64,000 nt of DNA from positions 353,985 to 417,984 of the forward strand of contig NZ_LHQS01000003.1 in assembly GCF_004102725.1 (NCBI RefSeq), given 5' to 3'. The first letter of the stretch is position 1. Every line of letters begins with the position of its first letter. Under the pieces are notes generated by a model. The model was not told the DNA's origin. It was given only the letters and a program-made list of their open reading frames with translations, and ran no database searches. Both the position numbers and the translations under genes were made by a program. Positions 27,587 to 35,867 of the stretch are shown piece after piece. This DNA comes from Methanoculleus taiwanensis (GTDB lineage Archaea > Halobacteriota > Methanomicrobia > Methanomicrobiales > Methanoculleaceae).

Positions 27587-27608
27587 TGCATTGCAGAGCT
27601 GCAATGCA
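27587..27608. promoter_or_regulatory. Palindromic operator between the two signalling gene sets
   Basis: TGCATTGCAG, two bases, CTGCAATGCA: 10-bp perfect arms. The site lies about 50 bases before the winged-helix kinase gene and 90 bases before the small ORF at 27498, so it could control both directions. The likely binders are the winged-helix proteins encoded at 27661 and 29842; this is inference. Confidence 0.6.
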
Positions 27609-27660
27609 TTCCGGGAAAAAATAAGTACTCAGCGAGCAAAAATGTATATTTACGATACAT

Positions 27661-29253
27661 ATGGACTCCAATGCGACCCGCCGGGAACTTGAGCGGATCA
27701 AGACGATCCTCCGGTCAAACCCCCGCGGCATGAGCATAAGCGAACTTGCAGGAGAACTCGGCCTGAACCGGAACTCGGTCGCCAAGTATCTCAATATGCT
27801 CCTCGTAGCAGGCCATGTCGAGATGCGATCCTATGCAGCGGCGAAGGTCTACTTCCTCTCCCAGCGAGTTCCCATCTCGGCCATGCTCGATTTTTCGTCG
27901 GATCTCATACTCGTTCTCGACCGCGACCAGCGGATCACACGGGTGAACGACCGGTTCATCGAGTTTGCAGATGTCGACAGGACAGAGATTATAGGCGAAA
28001 CCCTCCCGACATCGGATCTCCCCATTGTAACCGATCCTACGCTCCTCCCCCTGATCACCGAAGCGATGCAGGGGCATGAACAAACCCATGTGCTGACCTG
28101 GCGGAAAGGGGAAGGAGAACACATATTTTATGCCCGACTGGTACCGACGGTCTTTGACGAGGGAGACCCGGGACTGACCATCCTTCTTGAGGATATCACC
28201 GAAGCAGTGGCCGCACGAAAAGCCCTGGAACGAGGCGAAGCGAGATACCGCGCCATCGTCGAGGATCAGACAGAATTTATCACCCGTTTTGCACCGGATA
28301 TGACCCTGACGTTTGCCAATGAAGCCTACTGCAGATTCATGGGCAGAACCCTGAGCGACCTGCGAGGCCGAGAGTTCAACCCGCCCACGTTCGCCCCCGG
28401 AGGCGAAGAAGTCAATCTTCTGGAGCAGATCAGAAGGATAGCCCAGGATAAACCACTAGCAACCTGGGAGAGCCATGCCATCACACCGTCGGGAGAGGAG
28501 TGCTGGCATCAGTGGATCGCAAGAGGAATCTTCGATGCCGGCGGCAACCACATCGAAAACCAGGCCGTCGGGCGGGACATCACCAACCTAAAACAGGCAG
28601 AGAGAACACTTAAAGCATCGCTGCAGGAGAAAGAGATCCTCCTGCAGGAGATACACCTGCGCGTGAACAACAGCCTCCAGCTCATCTCAAGCCTCCTCAA
28701 CCTCCAGGCCCTCTCGACCGGCAATGGCGATACATACAGGACGATCCAGGACATACAGAGCCGCATCCACTCCATCTCCCTCGTCTATGAAACGCTCTAC
28801 CAATCCCGGAGCCTCGCGCGGATCAACCTTGGCGAATACCTCCAAAGATTAACGGAGGATCTCTTCCGGATGCACCGGGAATCAGAGGAGGGGACACATT
28901 GCACAGTAACGGCCGGCACAGTCACGCTTGAGACCGACCAGGCCATCCCGTGCGGCCTTATCGTCAACGAACTCATCCTGAACGCCCTCAAACACGCATT
29001 CCCCGGCGAACGATCCGGCGAGATCCGCATAACGGCGGAGCAGAGAGCAGGGCAGTATACCCTGAAAGTGGCCGACAACGGCACGGGGATTCCCGAAGAT
29101 GTGGACATCCACACGACAGAGTCCCTCGGCCTCTCCCTGGTGCGGACGCTCGCGACACGGCAACTAAACGGGAGTGTCGCAGTAGAGCAGACCGGCGGAA
29201 CAACAGTCATCATCACCTTCCCGCAGACCGCCCCGACAGGGAGCGCTGCATGA
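27661..29253 (+). CDS. Winged-helix-PAS-PAS histidine kinase
   Basis: This soluble 530-aa protein joins a DNA-binding domain to a kinase. Residues 1-65 form a winged helix-turn-helix (RGMSISELAGELGLNRNSVA, YLNMLLVAGHVEMR). PAS domains follow at about 72-180 and 190-310, then a HisKA_2-type module (LLQEIHLRVNNSLQLISSL, about 325-345) and an HATPase (CGLIVNELILNALKHAF, VADNGTGIPEDVD, SLGLSLVRTLA). The usual HHRVKNN is HLRVNN here; the first histidine, thought to be the phosphorylation site, is kept. The stop overlaps the response-regulator ATG (ATGA), so they form a pair. No clear ribosome-binding site is seen. A membrane-free sensor that may bind DNA itself is inferred. Confidence 0.9.
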   Translation: MDSNATRRELERIKTILRSNPRGMSISELAGELGLNRNSVAKYLNMLLVAGHVEMRSYAAAKVYFLSQRVPISAMLDFSSDLILVLDRDQRITRVNDRFIEFADVDRTEIIGETLPTSDLPIVTDPTLLPLITEAMQGHEQTHVLTWRKGEGEHIFYARLVPTVFDEGDPGLTILLEDITEAVAARKALERGEARYRAIVEDQTEFITRFAPDMTLTFANEAYCRFMGRTLSDLRGREFNPPTFAPGGEEVNLLEQIRRIAQDKPLATWESHAITPSGEECWHQWIARGIFDAGGNHIENQAVGRDITNLKQAERTLKASLQEKEILLQEIHLRVNNSLQLISSLLNLQALSTGNGDTYRTIQDIQSRIHSISLVYETLYQSRSLARINLGEYLQRLTEDLFRMHRESEEGTHCTVTAGTVTLETDQAIPCGLIVNELILNALKHAFPGERSGEIRITAEQRAGQYTLKVADNGTGIPEDVDIHTTESLGLSLVRTLATRQLNGSVAVEQTGGTTVIITFPQTAPTGSAA

Positions 29254-29618
29254 CGGAACTTCGCATCGTTATCACCGAGGACGACGCAATCATCGCCCTT
29301 GACATCGAAAGACAGGTCGCTGCCATGGGTCACACCGTCGTCGGAGTTGCTGCAACGGCTGAAGAAGCGTTGCGCATCGTAGAAGAGAGACAACCCGATC
29401 TGGTCCTGCTCGATATCAGACTGAAGGGTGCCGTCGACGGGATAGCCGTGGCAGAAGAGATTCAAAGACGCTTTTCCACACCGATCATCTTCATCACCGC
29501 CTACTCGGATAAATCCGTGATCGAACGTGCCGAGGCCGTTCAACCACAGGGATACCTCGTCAAACCGATCCGGAAGGAAGATCTTGCCGAGGCAATCGGC
29601 CAGGTCCGCACCCGGTGA
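29250..29618 (+). CDS. Single-domain response regulator
   Basis: This 122-aa receiver domain stands alone: the acid pair is in VITEDDA, the phospho-acceptor Asp in LVLLDIRLKG, Thr/Tyr in FITAYSD and Lys in YLVKPIRK. It has no output domain. Its start overlaps the kinase stop by four bases. It resembles the N-terminal receiver of the hybrid kinase at 18476-20872 (DIRLKGAVDG / DIRLRGAMDG), so phosphate could pass between the two signalling sets. Confidence 0.95.
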   Translation: MTELRIVITEDDAIIALDIERQVAAMGHTVVGVAATAEEALRIVEERQPDLVLLDIRLKGAVDGIAVAEEIQRRFSTPIIFITAYSDKSVIERAEAVQPQGYLVKPIRKEDLAEAIGQVRTR

Positions 29619-29639
29619 AAGAGCTACAGCCCCACCTGG

Positions 29640-29680
29640 CGACAGCCGCCATTACATTCTTTTTTCCCAGAAAAAAAGCC
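29640..29680 (+). terminator. Possible terminator after the response regulator
   Basis: CTTTTTT and AAAAAAAG flank a short CCCAG centre at 29659-29678. The T-run on the coding strand could end transcription of the kinase-regulator pair; the stem is weak. Confidence 0.3.
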
Positions 29681-29691
29681 GGAGCAAAGTT

Positions 29692-29710
29692 TATCCAGTA
29701 CCACTGGATA
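29692..29710. promoter_or_regulatory. Palindrome upstream of the winged-helix multi-PAS gene
   Basis: TATCCAGT and ACTGGATA are perfect 8-bp arms separated by ACC. The site lies about 130 bases before the GTG at 29842, close to TATA-like sequence (ATATTTACA). It is a candidate operator with a sequence different from the palindrome at 27587-27608. Confidence 0.4.
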
Positions 29711-29841
29711 TTTACAAGAGTACTGTAGAGAGAGCGGAACCGACATTAACTCCGGTGCCCGATTCAGGAATACCAAGTGCATGGCAGAAATGTATATCAG
29801 ATCTGGCATGCAGATCAGAAGATGTTACAGGAGCGCGTCTT

Positions 29842-32800
29842 GTGAGATCGGAACAACAGGTTCTCAACCGGATTAAAGAGATCTTGAAGGACGAACCAAA
29901 AGGGATGAGTATCACCGAGATCTCCGCAAAGATAAACCTGAATAGGAACTCCGTCGCAAAATACATCAATATGCTGCAGATCTCCGGCCAGGTGGAGATG
30001 CAGACCCGTGCTGCCGCGAAGATATTCTATCTCGCACGACGGCTTCCGATTGCCGAGATCGTAAGCGTCTCCAGCGACGCGGTCATCCTCGTGGACGAAG
30101 CGCTTCATGTCGTGCAGACGAACGATGCGGTTCTGACCCTGCTGAACCTCACACACGAGGATAGCAAGAGCCAATCGGTTCTCGACCTCATAACGCCGAT
30201 CGAAGGTCTTGAAGGAGCGCTCGCACACCTGAAGCAGGCACTCGCCGGCGAGAAGACTGAAACCGAGATCACGTTGCAGGCGGACAAAGAAGACTGTTGC
30301 TTCCGTGTACAGTTCATTCCAATACTCTTCGAGGACGGAGCAAATGGCGTCGCTCTCGTGTTCGCGGATATCAGCGGGCAGCAGAAGATGGAAAAAGCCC
30401 TTGAAGAGAGCGACGAGCGATACCGCGATCTCTATGAGAACTCTCCGATCGCAAACTTCTCCATCAGCACAGACGGTCGTATCCGCCGGTGCAACCGGCA
30501 TGCGGCCGAGATGCTCGGGTACACGGTGGAGGAACTGGTCGGTCGCCCGGTCTTCGAGCTCTATGCGGATGCACCTGAAGGAAAAACGAGAGCGCGTGAG
30601 GTCTTTGAACGGTTTCTTCAGAGCAGGGCGATTCACGACGAAGAACTGCTCATGCGGAAAGCGGACGGTAGCCCGCTCTGGGTCTACCTGACCATGAATG
30701 CAGTGCGGGATGCGCAGGGGAACCTGGTAGAGAGCCGTTCGACGGTGGTGGATATCACCGAACGCAAGAATGCCGAAAGAGAACTCGAGAAGTACCGGGC
30801 TCACCTTGAAGAGCTGGTAGCGGAACGGACGGCAGACCTGCAGAGAAGTGAAGAGCGCCTGCGGATGGCACTCGAAGGTGCGAACGACGGGTTGTGGGAC
30901 TGGGAGGTAGATACCGGAAAGGCCTATTTGAGCCCCCGGTACTACACGATGCTCGGCTATGAGCCGGGGGAGTTCCCTCCGAGCTACGAAGCATGGGAGA
31001 GCCGCGTGCACCCCGATGACCTCGCCGCCGCCCTGCAAAACCTGAACGACCACACCGCCGGAAAGAACCCACAGTACGAAACAACATTCCGTATGCGCGC
31101 CAGATCCGGCGAGTACCGCTGGATTCTCAGCCGGGGCAGAGTGACGGAGAGGGATGATGAAGGAAGAGCGCAGCGGATCGTCGGCACTCATACGGATATC
31201 ACCGACCAGAAGCAGGCCGAGGAAGAACTCCGGCGCGCCGAGGAGGAGAAGCAGCAGATCCTTGATTCGGCCGTCGAGTTGTTCGGATACTACGACACCG
31301 ACCTCCGGGTGCTCTGGTGCAACCAGGCAACGGCCGATTCGGTTGGACTCGCGAAGGACGAACTCATAGGGCGGCACTGTTACGAAGTACGGCATCAGCG
31401 AGGCGAACCCTGTGAAGGCTGCCCTCTGATGAGGGTGCTCGAGACCGGGGAGGCACACGATGCTGAGATCGAAACACCCGACGGTCGCACCATGTTCATC
31501 CGGGGACAACCGATCTTCGATGAAGAGGGAAACATCACCAGCCTGATGAAATTCAGTTATGATATCACCAAGCGGAAGCAGACGGAGGAAGCGCTCCAGG
31601 CAGCGAATGCCTACAACCGCAGCCTTATCGAGGCCAGTCTCGACCCGCTTGTCACCATCAACCCCGAGGGCAGGATCACTGATGTGAACACGGCCACCGA
31701 AGCCGTGACCGGCTATTCCCGCGATGCGCTGATCGGGACAGACTTCTCCGACTACTACACCGATCCGGCGATGGCACGCGCAGGTTACCTGCAGGTCTTC
31801 GAGGACGGCCAGGTCAGGGACTATCCGCTTGAGATCAAGCACCGGGATGGAACGGCGACACCGGTGCTCTACAATGCCACTGTATACCGGGACGAACAGG
31901 GCAATATCGCCGGAGTCTTTGCAGCGGCACGGGATGTCACCGAACAGCAGCGGATGCAGCAGAAGCTGCAGGAGAACGAGGCGCAGCTGGCCGAGCGGGA
32001 GCATCTCCTCAATAAGATCTTTGAGATTCTGCCGATAGGGGTCTGGCTGGCAGACAGGGAGGGCAGACTCATTATGGGCAACCCGGCGGGCAAGAGGATC
32101 TGGGGTGCCGAACCCCTGGTTCCTCCGGAGGAGTATGGCGTCTTCAGGGCGCGGCGGCTACCGTCCGGGGAAGCTGTTGCTGCCGACGACTGGGCGCTCG
32201 TCCACACGATCAAGCAGGGTGTAACGGTTGCCGACGAGATCCTGGAGATCGATGCCTTCGACGGCAAAAAGCGGATCATCGTAAACTATACCACTCCCAT
32301 CATCGGCGAGGACGGCGGGATTGAGGGCGCGGTCATCGTCAACCACGATATCACCGATCGCTGGCTCGCGGAGAGGGCGCTGCAGGAGAGCGAGGAGAGC
32401 TACCGTACTATCATAGAGACCGCCAGTGAAGGAATATGGGAGCAGGACAGCCAGCACATCACCCTGCGGGTCAATCCGACGATGGCAGCGATGCTCGGCT
32501 ACCATGTCGATGAGATGATCGGGAGGCCCGTGCAGGAGTTCCTTTTCGAAGAGGATATCAGGGAGCTCCGTACCGCCCTCCAGGCACAGCGGCAGGAAGG
32601 TCTTCGTGGAATGTATGAGTGCCGCTTAAAACACAAGGACGGCACCGCCCGGTGGGTACTGGTATCGGCAACGCCGAAGCGGGATAAAGACGGTACCCTT
32701 GCCGGTTCCTTCGCCATGTTCACGGATATCACCGAGCGCAAGCGGGCAGAAGATGCACTCCGGCAGCACACCGAAGACCTCGCTAGACTCAACCGGCAGC

Positions 32801-33537
32801 TCGCGGAGAGCAGAAAGCAGTACCGGTGTCTCGTGGAGCATGCTCCCGACATGATCGCCATTCACGACGGCGATCAGTACATCTACGTAAACCCGGCGGG
32901 AATGCAGTTACTGCACGTTGAAGATCCCGCAGATATTATCGGAAAATCGGTCATGATCTTCCTGCACCACGATTACCGGGATGTGGTGAGGACACGCATC
33001 GAGCAGATGAAGCAGATGGCCGTCAAAGTTCCTGTGATCGAAGAGAAACTGCTGACGCTCGACGGGAAGATCGTTGATGTGGAAGTTGCCGCCCACCCCT
33101 TCTCAAGCCAGGGAAAACGTCTGATCCATCTCATCGCACGGGACATCAGCCAGCGAAAGCGTGCCGAAGATGCGCTGCGCGAGAGCGAAGAGCGGTTCAG
33201 GTACATCACAGAACACAGCCCGGACATCATCTATATGCTGGATCGCGAGGGGCGGTTTACCTACGTATCGCCATCCACCGAGCGGATCACCGGATATACC
33301 CAGGAAGAGATGCTCGAACAGAGCTTCATGGATTATATCCCCGAGTCCGAGGTTCCAAAAGCATACCGGGCACAGAAGAAAGTGCTCGAGGGTGAAGAAC
33401 TGCTGCAGCTCCAGCTGCACTTCATAAGAAAGAACGGTGAGGCAGTGCCGCTGGAATGCAATGTATCCCCGGCATACAAAAACGGCATTGTTGTCGGTTC
33501 GCAGGGGATAGCCCGCGACATCACGCGCCGGGAGTGA
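29842..33537 (+). CDS. Winged-helix protein with about nine PAS domains and no kinase
   Basis: This 1231-aa soluble protein starts with a winged helix (about 1-65; GMSITEISAKINLNRNSVAK) closely related to that of the kinase at 27661. About nine PAS domains follow, with short coiled-coil linkers such as KQAEEELRRAEEEKQQ. One PAS carries CYEVRHQRGEPCEGCP, a cysteine cluster. The last PAS ends at the stop (GIARDITRRE), so there is no kinase or other output, only the DNA-binding head. GTG 29842 is chosen because AGGAG lies eight bases upstream and the conserved domain begins here; an open frame extends back to 29527 but overlaps the response regulator. It is probably a one-component transcription factor. 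Confidence 0.85.
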   Translation: MRSEQQVLNRIKEILKDEPKGMSITEISAKINLNRNSVAKYINMLQISGQVEMQTRAAAKIFYLARRLPIAEIVSVSSDAVILVDEALHVVQTNDAVLTLLNLTHEDSKSQSVLDLITPIEGLEGALAHLKQALAGEKTETEITLQADKEDCCFRVQFIPILFEDGANGVALVFADISGQQKMEKALEESDERYRDLYENSPIANFSISTDGRIRRCNRHAAEMLGYTVEELVGRPVFELYADAPEGKTRAREVFERFLQSRAIHDEELLMRKADGSPLWVYLTMNAVRDAQGNLVESRSTVVDITERKNAERELEKYRAHLEELVAERTADLQRSEERLRMALEGANDGLWDWEVDTGKAYLSPRYYTMLGYEPGEFPPSYEAWESRVHPDDLAAALQNLNDHTAGKNPQYETTFRMRARSGEYRWILSRGRVTERDDEGRAQRIVGTHTDITDQKQAEEELRRAEEEKQQILDSAVELFGYYDTDLRVLWCNQATADSVGLAKDELIGRHCYEVRHQRGEPCEGCPLMRVLETGEAHDAEIETPDGRTMFIRGQPIFDEEGNITSLMKFSYDITKRKQTEEALQAANAYNRSLIEASLDPLVTINPEGRITDVNTATEAVTGYSRDALIGTDFSDYYTDPAMARAGYLQVFEDGQVRDYPLEIKHRDGTATPVLYNATVYRDEQGNIAGVFAAARDVTEQQRMQQKLQENEAQLAEREHLLNKIFEILPIGVWLADREGRLIMGNPAGKRIWGAEPLVPPEEYGVFRARRLPSGEAVAADDWALVHTIKQGVTVADEILEIDAFDGKKRIIVNYTTPIIGEDGGIEGAVIVNHDITDRWLAERALQESEESYRTIIETASEGIWEQDSQHITLRVNPTMAAMLGYHVDEMIGRPVQEFLFEEDIRELRTALQAQRQEGLRGMYECRLKHKDGTARWVLVSATPKRDKDGTLAGSFAMFTDITERKRAEDALRQHTEDLARLNRQLAESRKQYRCLVEHAPDMIAIHDGDQYIYVNPAGMQLLHVEDPADIIGKSVMIFLHHDYRDVVRTRIEQMKQMAVKVPVIEEKLLTLDGKIVDVEVAAHPFSSQGKRLIHLIARDISQRKRAEDALRESEERFRYITEHSPDIIYMLDREGRFTYVSPSTERITGYTQEEMLEQSFMDYIPESEVPKAYRAQKKVLEGEELLQLQLHFIRKNGEAVPLECNVSPAYKNGIVVGSQGIARDITRRE

Positions 33538-33549
33538 TCGGGACACTCA

Positions 33550-33933
33550 TCACTGGAAGTACTCCGTCGGAAACCGAATGATACCAACGGCGATCAGCGC
33601 CCCGATGATCGCGGTGTAAATCAGCGAGAAGAGGAGATCTTTTAAGAAATCCTTCCGGGAATATTTTTCTTCTTTATTGGTCGCGATATCGACGACGCCT
33701 TTGTGCAGGAGAATGAACCCGAGGATATTCGTGATCCAGTAGCCGACGATCATGGCAGGCAGGAAGAGATCCTCGGAGATCAGTCCGAACGGAATGGCGA
33801 AGAGATAGGCAAGCGGTATATTGATGAAGAGATCGTTCCACCACGACAAAGGAGAGAGGAGGTAGCCTACGGTCGCGAGGATTCCCCCTCGTACCTTCCG
33901 TTTCGGTAATCTGATGATACGCCTCAGATCCAT
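33550..33933 (-). CDS. Small membrane protein of unknown function
   Basis: This 127-aa protein has about three hydrophobic helices (about residues 36-54, 58-78 and 100-120), a basic N-terminus (RRIIRLPKRKVRGG) and a charged loop NKEEKYSRKDFLKD. The opening GGILATVGYLLSPLSWWNDL is distinctive, but I do not recognise a family. It is convergent with the multi-PAS gene, 12 bases from its stop, and has no operon partner. Confidence 0.65.
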   Translation of the reverse strand: MDLRRIIRLPKRKVRGGILATVGYLLSPLSWWNDLFINIPLAYLFAIPFGLISEDLFLPAMIVGYWITNILGFILLHKGVVDIATNKEEKYSRKDFLKDLLFSLIYTAIIGALIAVGIIRFPTEYFQ

Positions 33934-34021
33934 GCCTACCGCCCTGAAGTTTGATCTCCCTCACAACAAGGAGGCAAATACCTTTCCGGCACCTATCGGA
34001 TCGTACCGGCAGGAGAGAAAC

Positions 34022-34696
34022 CTATCTTCCGAGATCGTCCGGCTTGATCTCGAGCGAATCGCCCGGCGCGAGGATCTCAACCCGGATAGCCGTCGTCCGT
34101 TCGAGAGCGTGCTTGAACGGCTGCACATCCTGCTCAATGGCCGGGAATGTTCCGTAGTGTATCGGGATCACCACCTTCGCGCCGATGTACTGCGCCGCGA
34201 TCATCGCCTCATCCGGGCCCATCGTGTACCGTCCACCGATGGGAAGCAGTGCAATGTCGGGCCGGTACAAATCCCGGATAAGCTGCATATCCGAAAAAAG
34301 GCCGGTATCCCCGGCATGATACACCCGTAGATCGTCCATCACAATGACATAGCCAGCGGCGACACCGCCGTAAAACCCGGGCCCCGCATCCTCGAGCCAG
34401 GAGGAGTGAAGCGCCGGCGTCATGGTGAAGCGGACACCATCGACGGTGATGGTGCCGCCGATGTTCATCGGTTCGGTCGGGACATCCTGCCGGGCAAGGT
34501 ATCTGGCGACTTCATTCACGGCCACGGTCGTTGCCCGGAGCTCTGCCGCCATCCCGAGGTGGTCGGCGTGGGCATGCGTGACCGCGACAATATCCGGCTC
34601 AACATCGAGAGTTCCCGACGGTACGAAGGGATCGATGAGAATCTTCTTCGATCCTTCAAGGAGGAAACAGGAGTGTCCGAACCAGGTCAGCTTCAT
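34022..34696 (-). CDS. UlaG-like metal-dependent hydrolase of the beta-lactamase fold
   Basis: This 224-aa protein belongs to the metallo-beta-lactamase superfamily, in the branch of UlaG/YtkL-type hydrolases (UPF0173-like). It begins MKLTWFGHSCFLLEGSKKIL. The metal motif is THAHADHLGMA, a further histidine lies in TPALHSSW, and a late Asp sits in VYHAGDTGLF. It ends with IPIHYGTFPAIE, typical of this branch. The substrate is unknown. ATG 34696 is chosen because it begins the conserved strand; an upstream start would add 45 cysteine-rich, unlike residues. Confidence 0.85.
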   Translation of the reverse strand: MKLTWFGHSCFLLEGSKKILIDPFVPSGTLDVEPDIVAVTHAHADHLGMAAELRATTVAVNEVARYLARQDVPTEPMNIGGTITVDGVRFTMTPALHSSWLEDAGPGFYGGVAAGYVIVMDDLRVYHAGDTGLFSDMQLIRDLYRPDIALLPIGGRYTMGPDEAMIAAQYIGAKVVIPIHYGTFPAIEQDVQPFKHALERTTAIRVEILAPGDSLEIKPDDLGR

Positions 34697-34944
34697 GGAA
34701 AGAGCTATACTGCAGGGAATACATAAAATGTTTGATCCCGCAGCCATACACCGACATCTACACCCGGCCGTCGGAGATTTCGCCGGAAAAAGCGCTGCAC
34801 CGCGGTTTACAACCACGGAGGAACCCAGCATCAGGTTCCATGCTGATTGCGACCGGTACGCCGGTCACGACGCTAGCGGGGTCATCCGTGCAGTTCTTCT
34901 GCAGCGGAAAAAGTATGTTAAAAGTGGAGTGAGGAGCCGAAGCA

Positions 34945-35553
34945 TCAGAGTTCGGACATATCGATTGCTTCGGCGATATCGATGGCCTCACTCAGACCAT
35001 CGTTCGCGACACCGCGTGTCATCTGCTCGGAGAGATCGCGGTCTTCCATGACATCCCTGATCCGCTCAAGATACGGATCCAGCGTGGTGTCGGCTTCCTG
35101 TTCGATCACATGGCGGTACTCACGAAGCGTGGAAGGGCTCACATCGAGCTCTTCACTGACCTCCTTCATGGTCTTCCCTGACTCGAGGAGCGCCTCCATC
35201 CCATACCGGTCAAACGGCATCTTAAAGTCAAGATCCCTGAAGAGTTTGAGACGAACCCGGGCACGTGCCACCGTCTTACTCAGCTTCTCGTCGCCAAGTG
35301 CCCTCGCTATCTCGGTATCGTTCTTGCCGTCGTAGTACGCGGCGACCAGTTTCGCAAGTTGTCTCGGGGAGAGCTTCGTCTTGAAGTGACCCTGATCCAG
35401 GATCTCCCGCATAATCAGGGCGATCTCGCGCTCAATGGCTTCCCGATCGCGCAGCGTACCGTGAATCTTCTTCATCGGCTCAACGATCTTCGTCTTGCTC
35501 GTGATGGTTGTGAACAGCTCGAGGAGCTGTTTCTTGCGAGTATCTTCTGGCAT
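34945..35553 (-). CDS. Archaeal helix-turn-helix protein
   Basis: This protein of about 202 aa is largely helical and charged. Two HTH-like segments are visible: SPRQLAKLVAAYYDGKNDTE-IARALG (about 70-105) and LLESGKTMKEVSEELDVSPS-TLREYRHV (about 125-155). The C-terminus is acidic (EAIDIAEAIDMSEL). The layout recalls a conserved euryarchaeal protein known in haloarchaea as a conditioned-medium-induced protein, but I am not certain of that match. ATG 35553 is used because the upstream extension to 35622 looks non-coding. Probably a transcription regulator; the target is unknown. Confidence 0.65.
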   Translation of the reverse strand: MPEDTRKKQLLELFTTITSKTKIVEPMKKIHGTLRDREAIEREIALIMREILDQGHFKTKLSPRQLAKLVAAYYDGKNDTEIARALGDEKLSKTVARARVRLKLFRDLDFKMPFDRYGMEALLESGKTMKEVSEELDVSPSTLREYRHVIEQEADTTLDPYLERIRDVMEDRDLSEQMTRGVANDGLSEAIDIAEAIDMSEL

Positions 35554-35831
35554 GGCCGTTCTCTCTTCTCTTAATCGGTTTCCTCTCACAGGACAGTTCA
35601 AGTGGCATCCACTGCTGTCCATAGTATATAACTTTATTCCCCACAGGGGACGTAACGTTCCCTACATTACAACTCATCACATATATAACTTCCCATATAT
35701 TTTACCGGGATTGAAATCCGGTTTCGCCGGATGAGGCGAATCTGATCCGGTTCAAGACGGATTTCGGGAGTTTTTCGGGAAAATACTTCCATTTGCGGAA
35801 AGAACACAGAGGCAGGAAGAGTGGAACTATC

Positions 35832-35840
35832 CTTATAATC
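35832..35840 (+). promoter_or_regulatory. TATA box of the glyS-hef operon
   Basis: CTTATAATC lies about 32 bases before the ATG at 35868 and predicts a leader of about six bases. Confidence 0.45.
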
Positions 35841-35867
35841 ATCCAAAGTCAAATATACTGCAGGACT

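Noticed and set aside
28950..29249. Upstream extension of the response regulator inside the kinase gene
   Set aside because: The receiver fold starts at ATG 29250, which overlaps the kinase stop in the usual ATGA way.
29527..29841. Upstream extension of the multi-PAS gene by 105 codons
   Set aside because: It overlaps the response regulator, crosses a palindrome and a T-run, and has no conserved sequence; GTG 29842 has a good ribosome-binding site.
29815..32004. Very long open frame (729 codons) on the minus strand opposite the multi-PAS gene
   Set aside because: It mirrors GC-rich codons of the PAS gene; the translation is low in recognisable motifs and the plus-strand protein has clear PAS domains.
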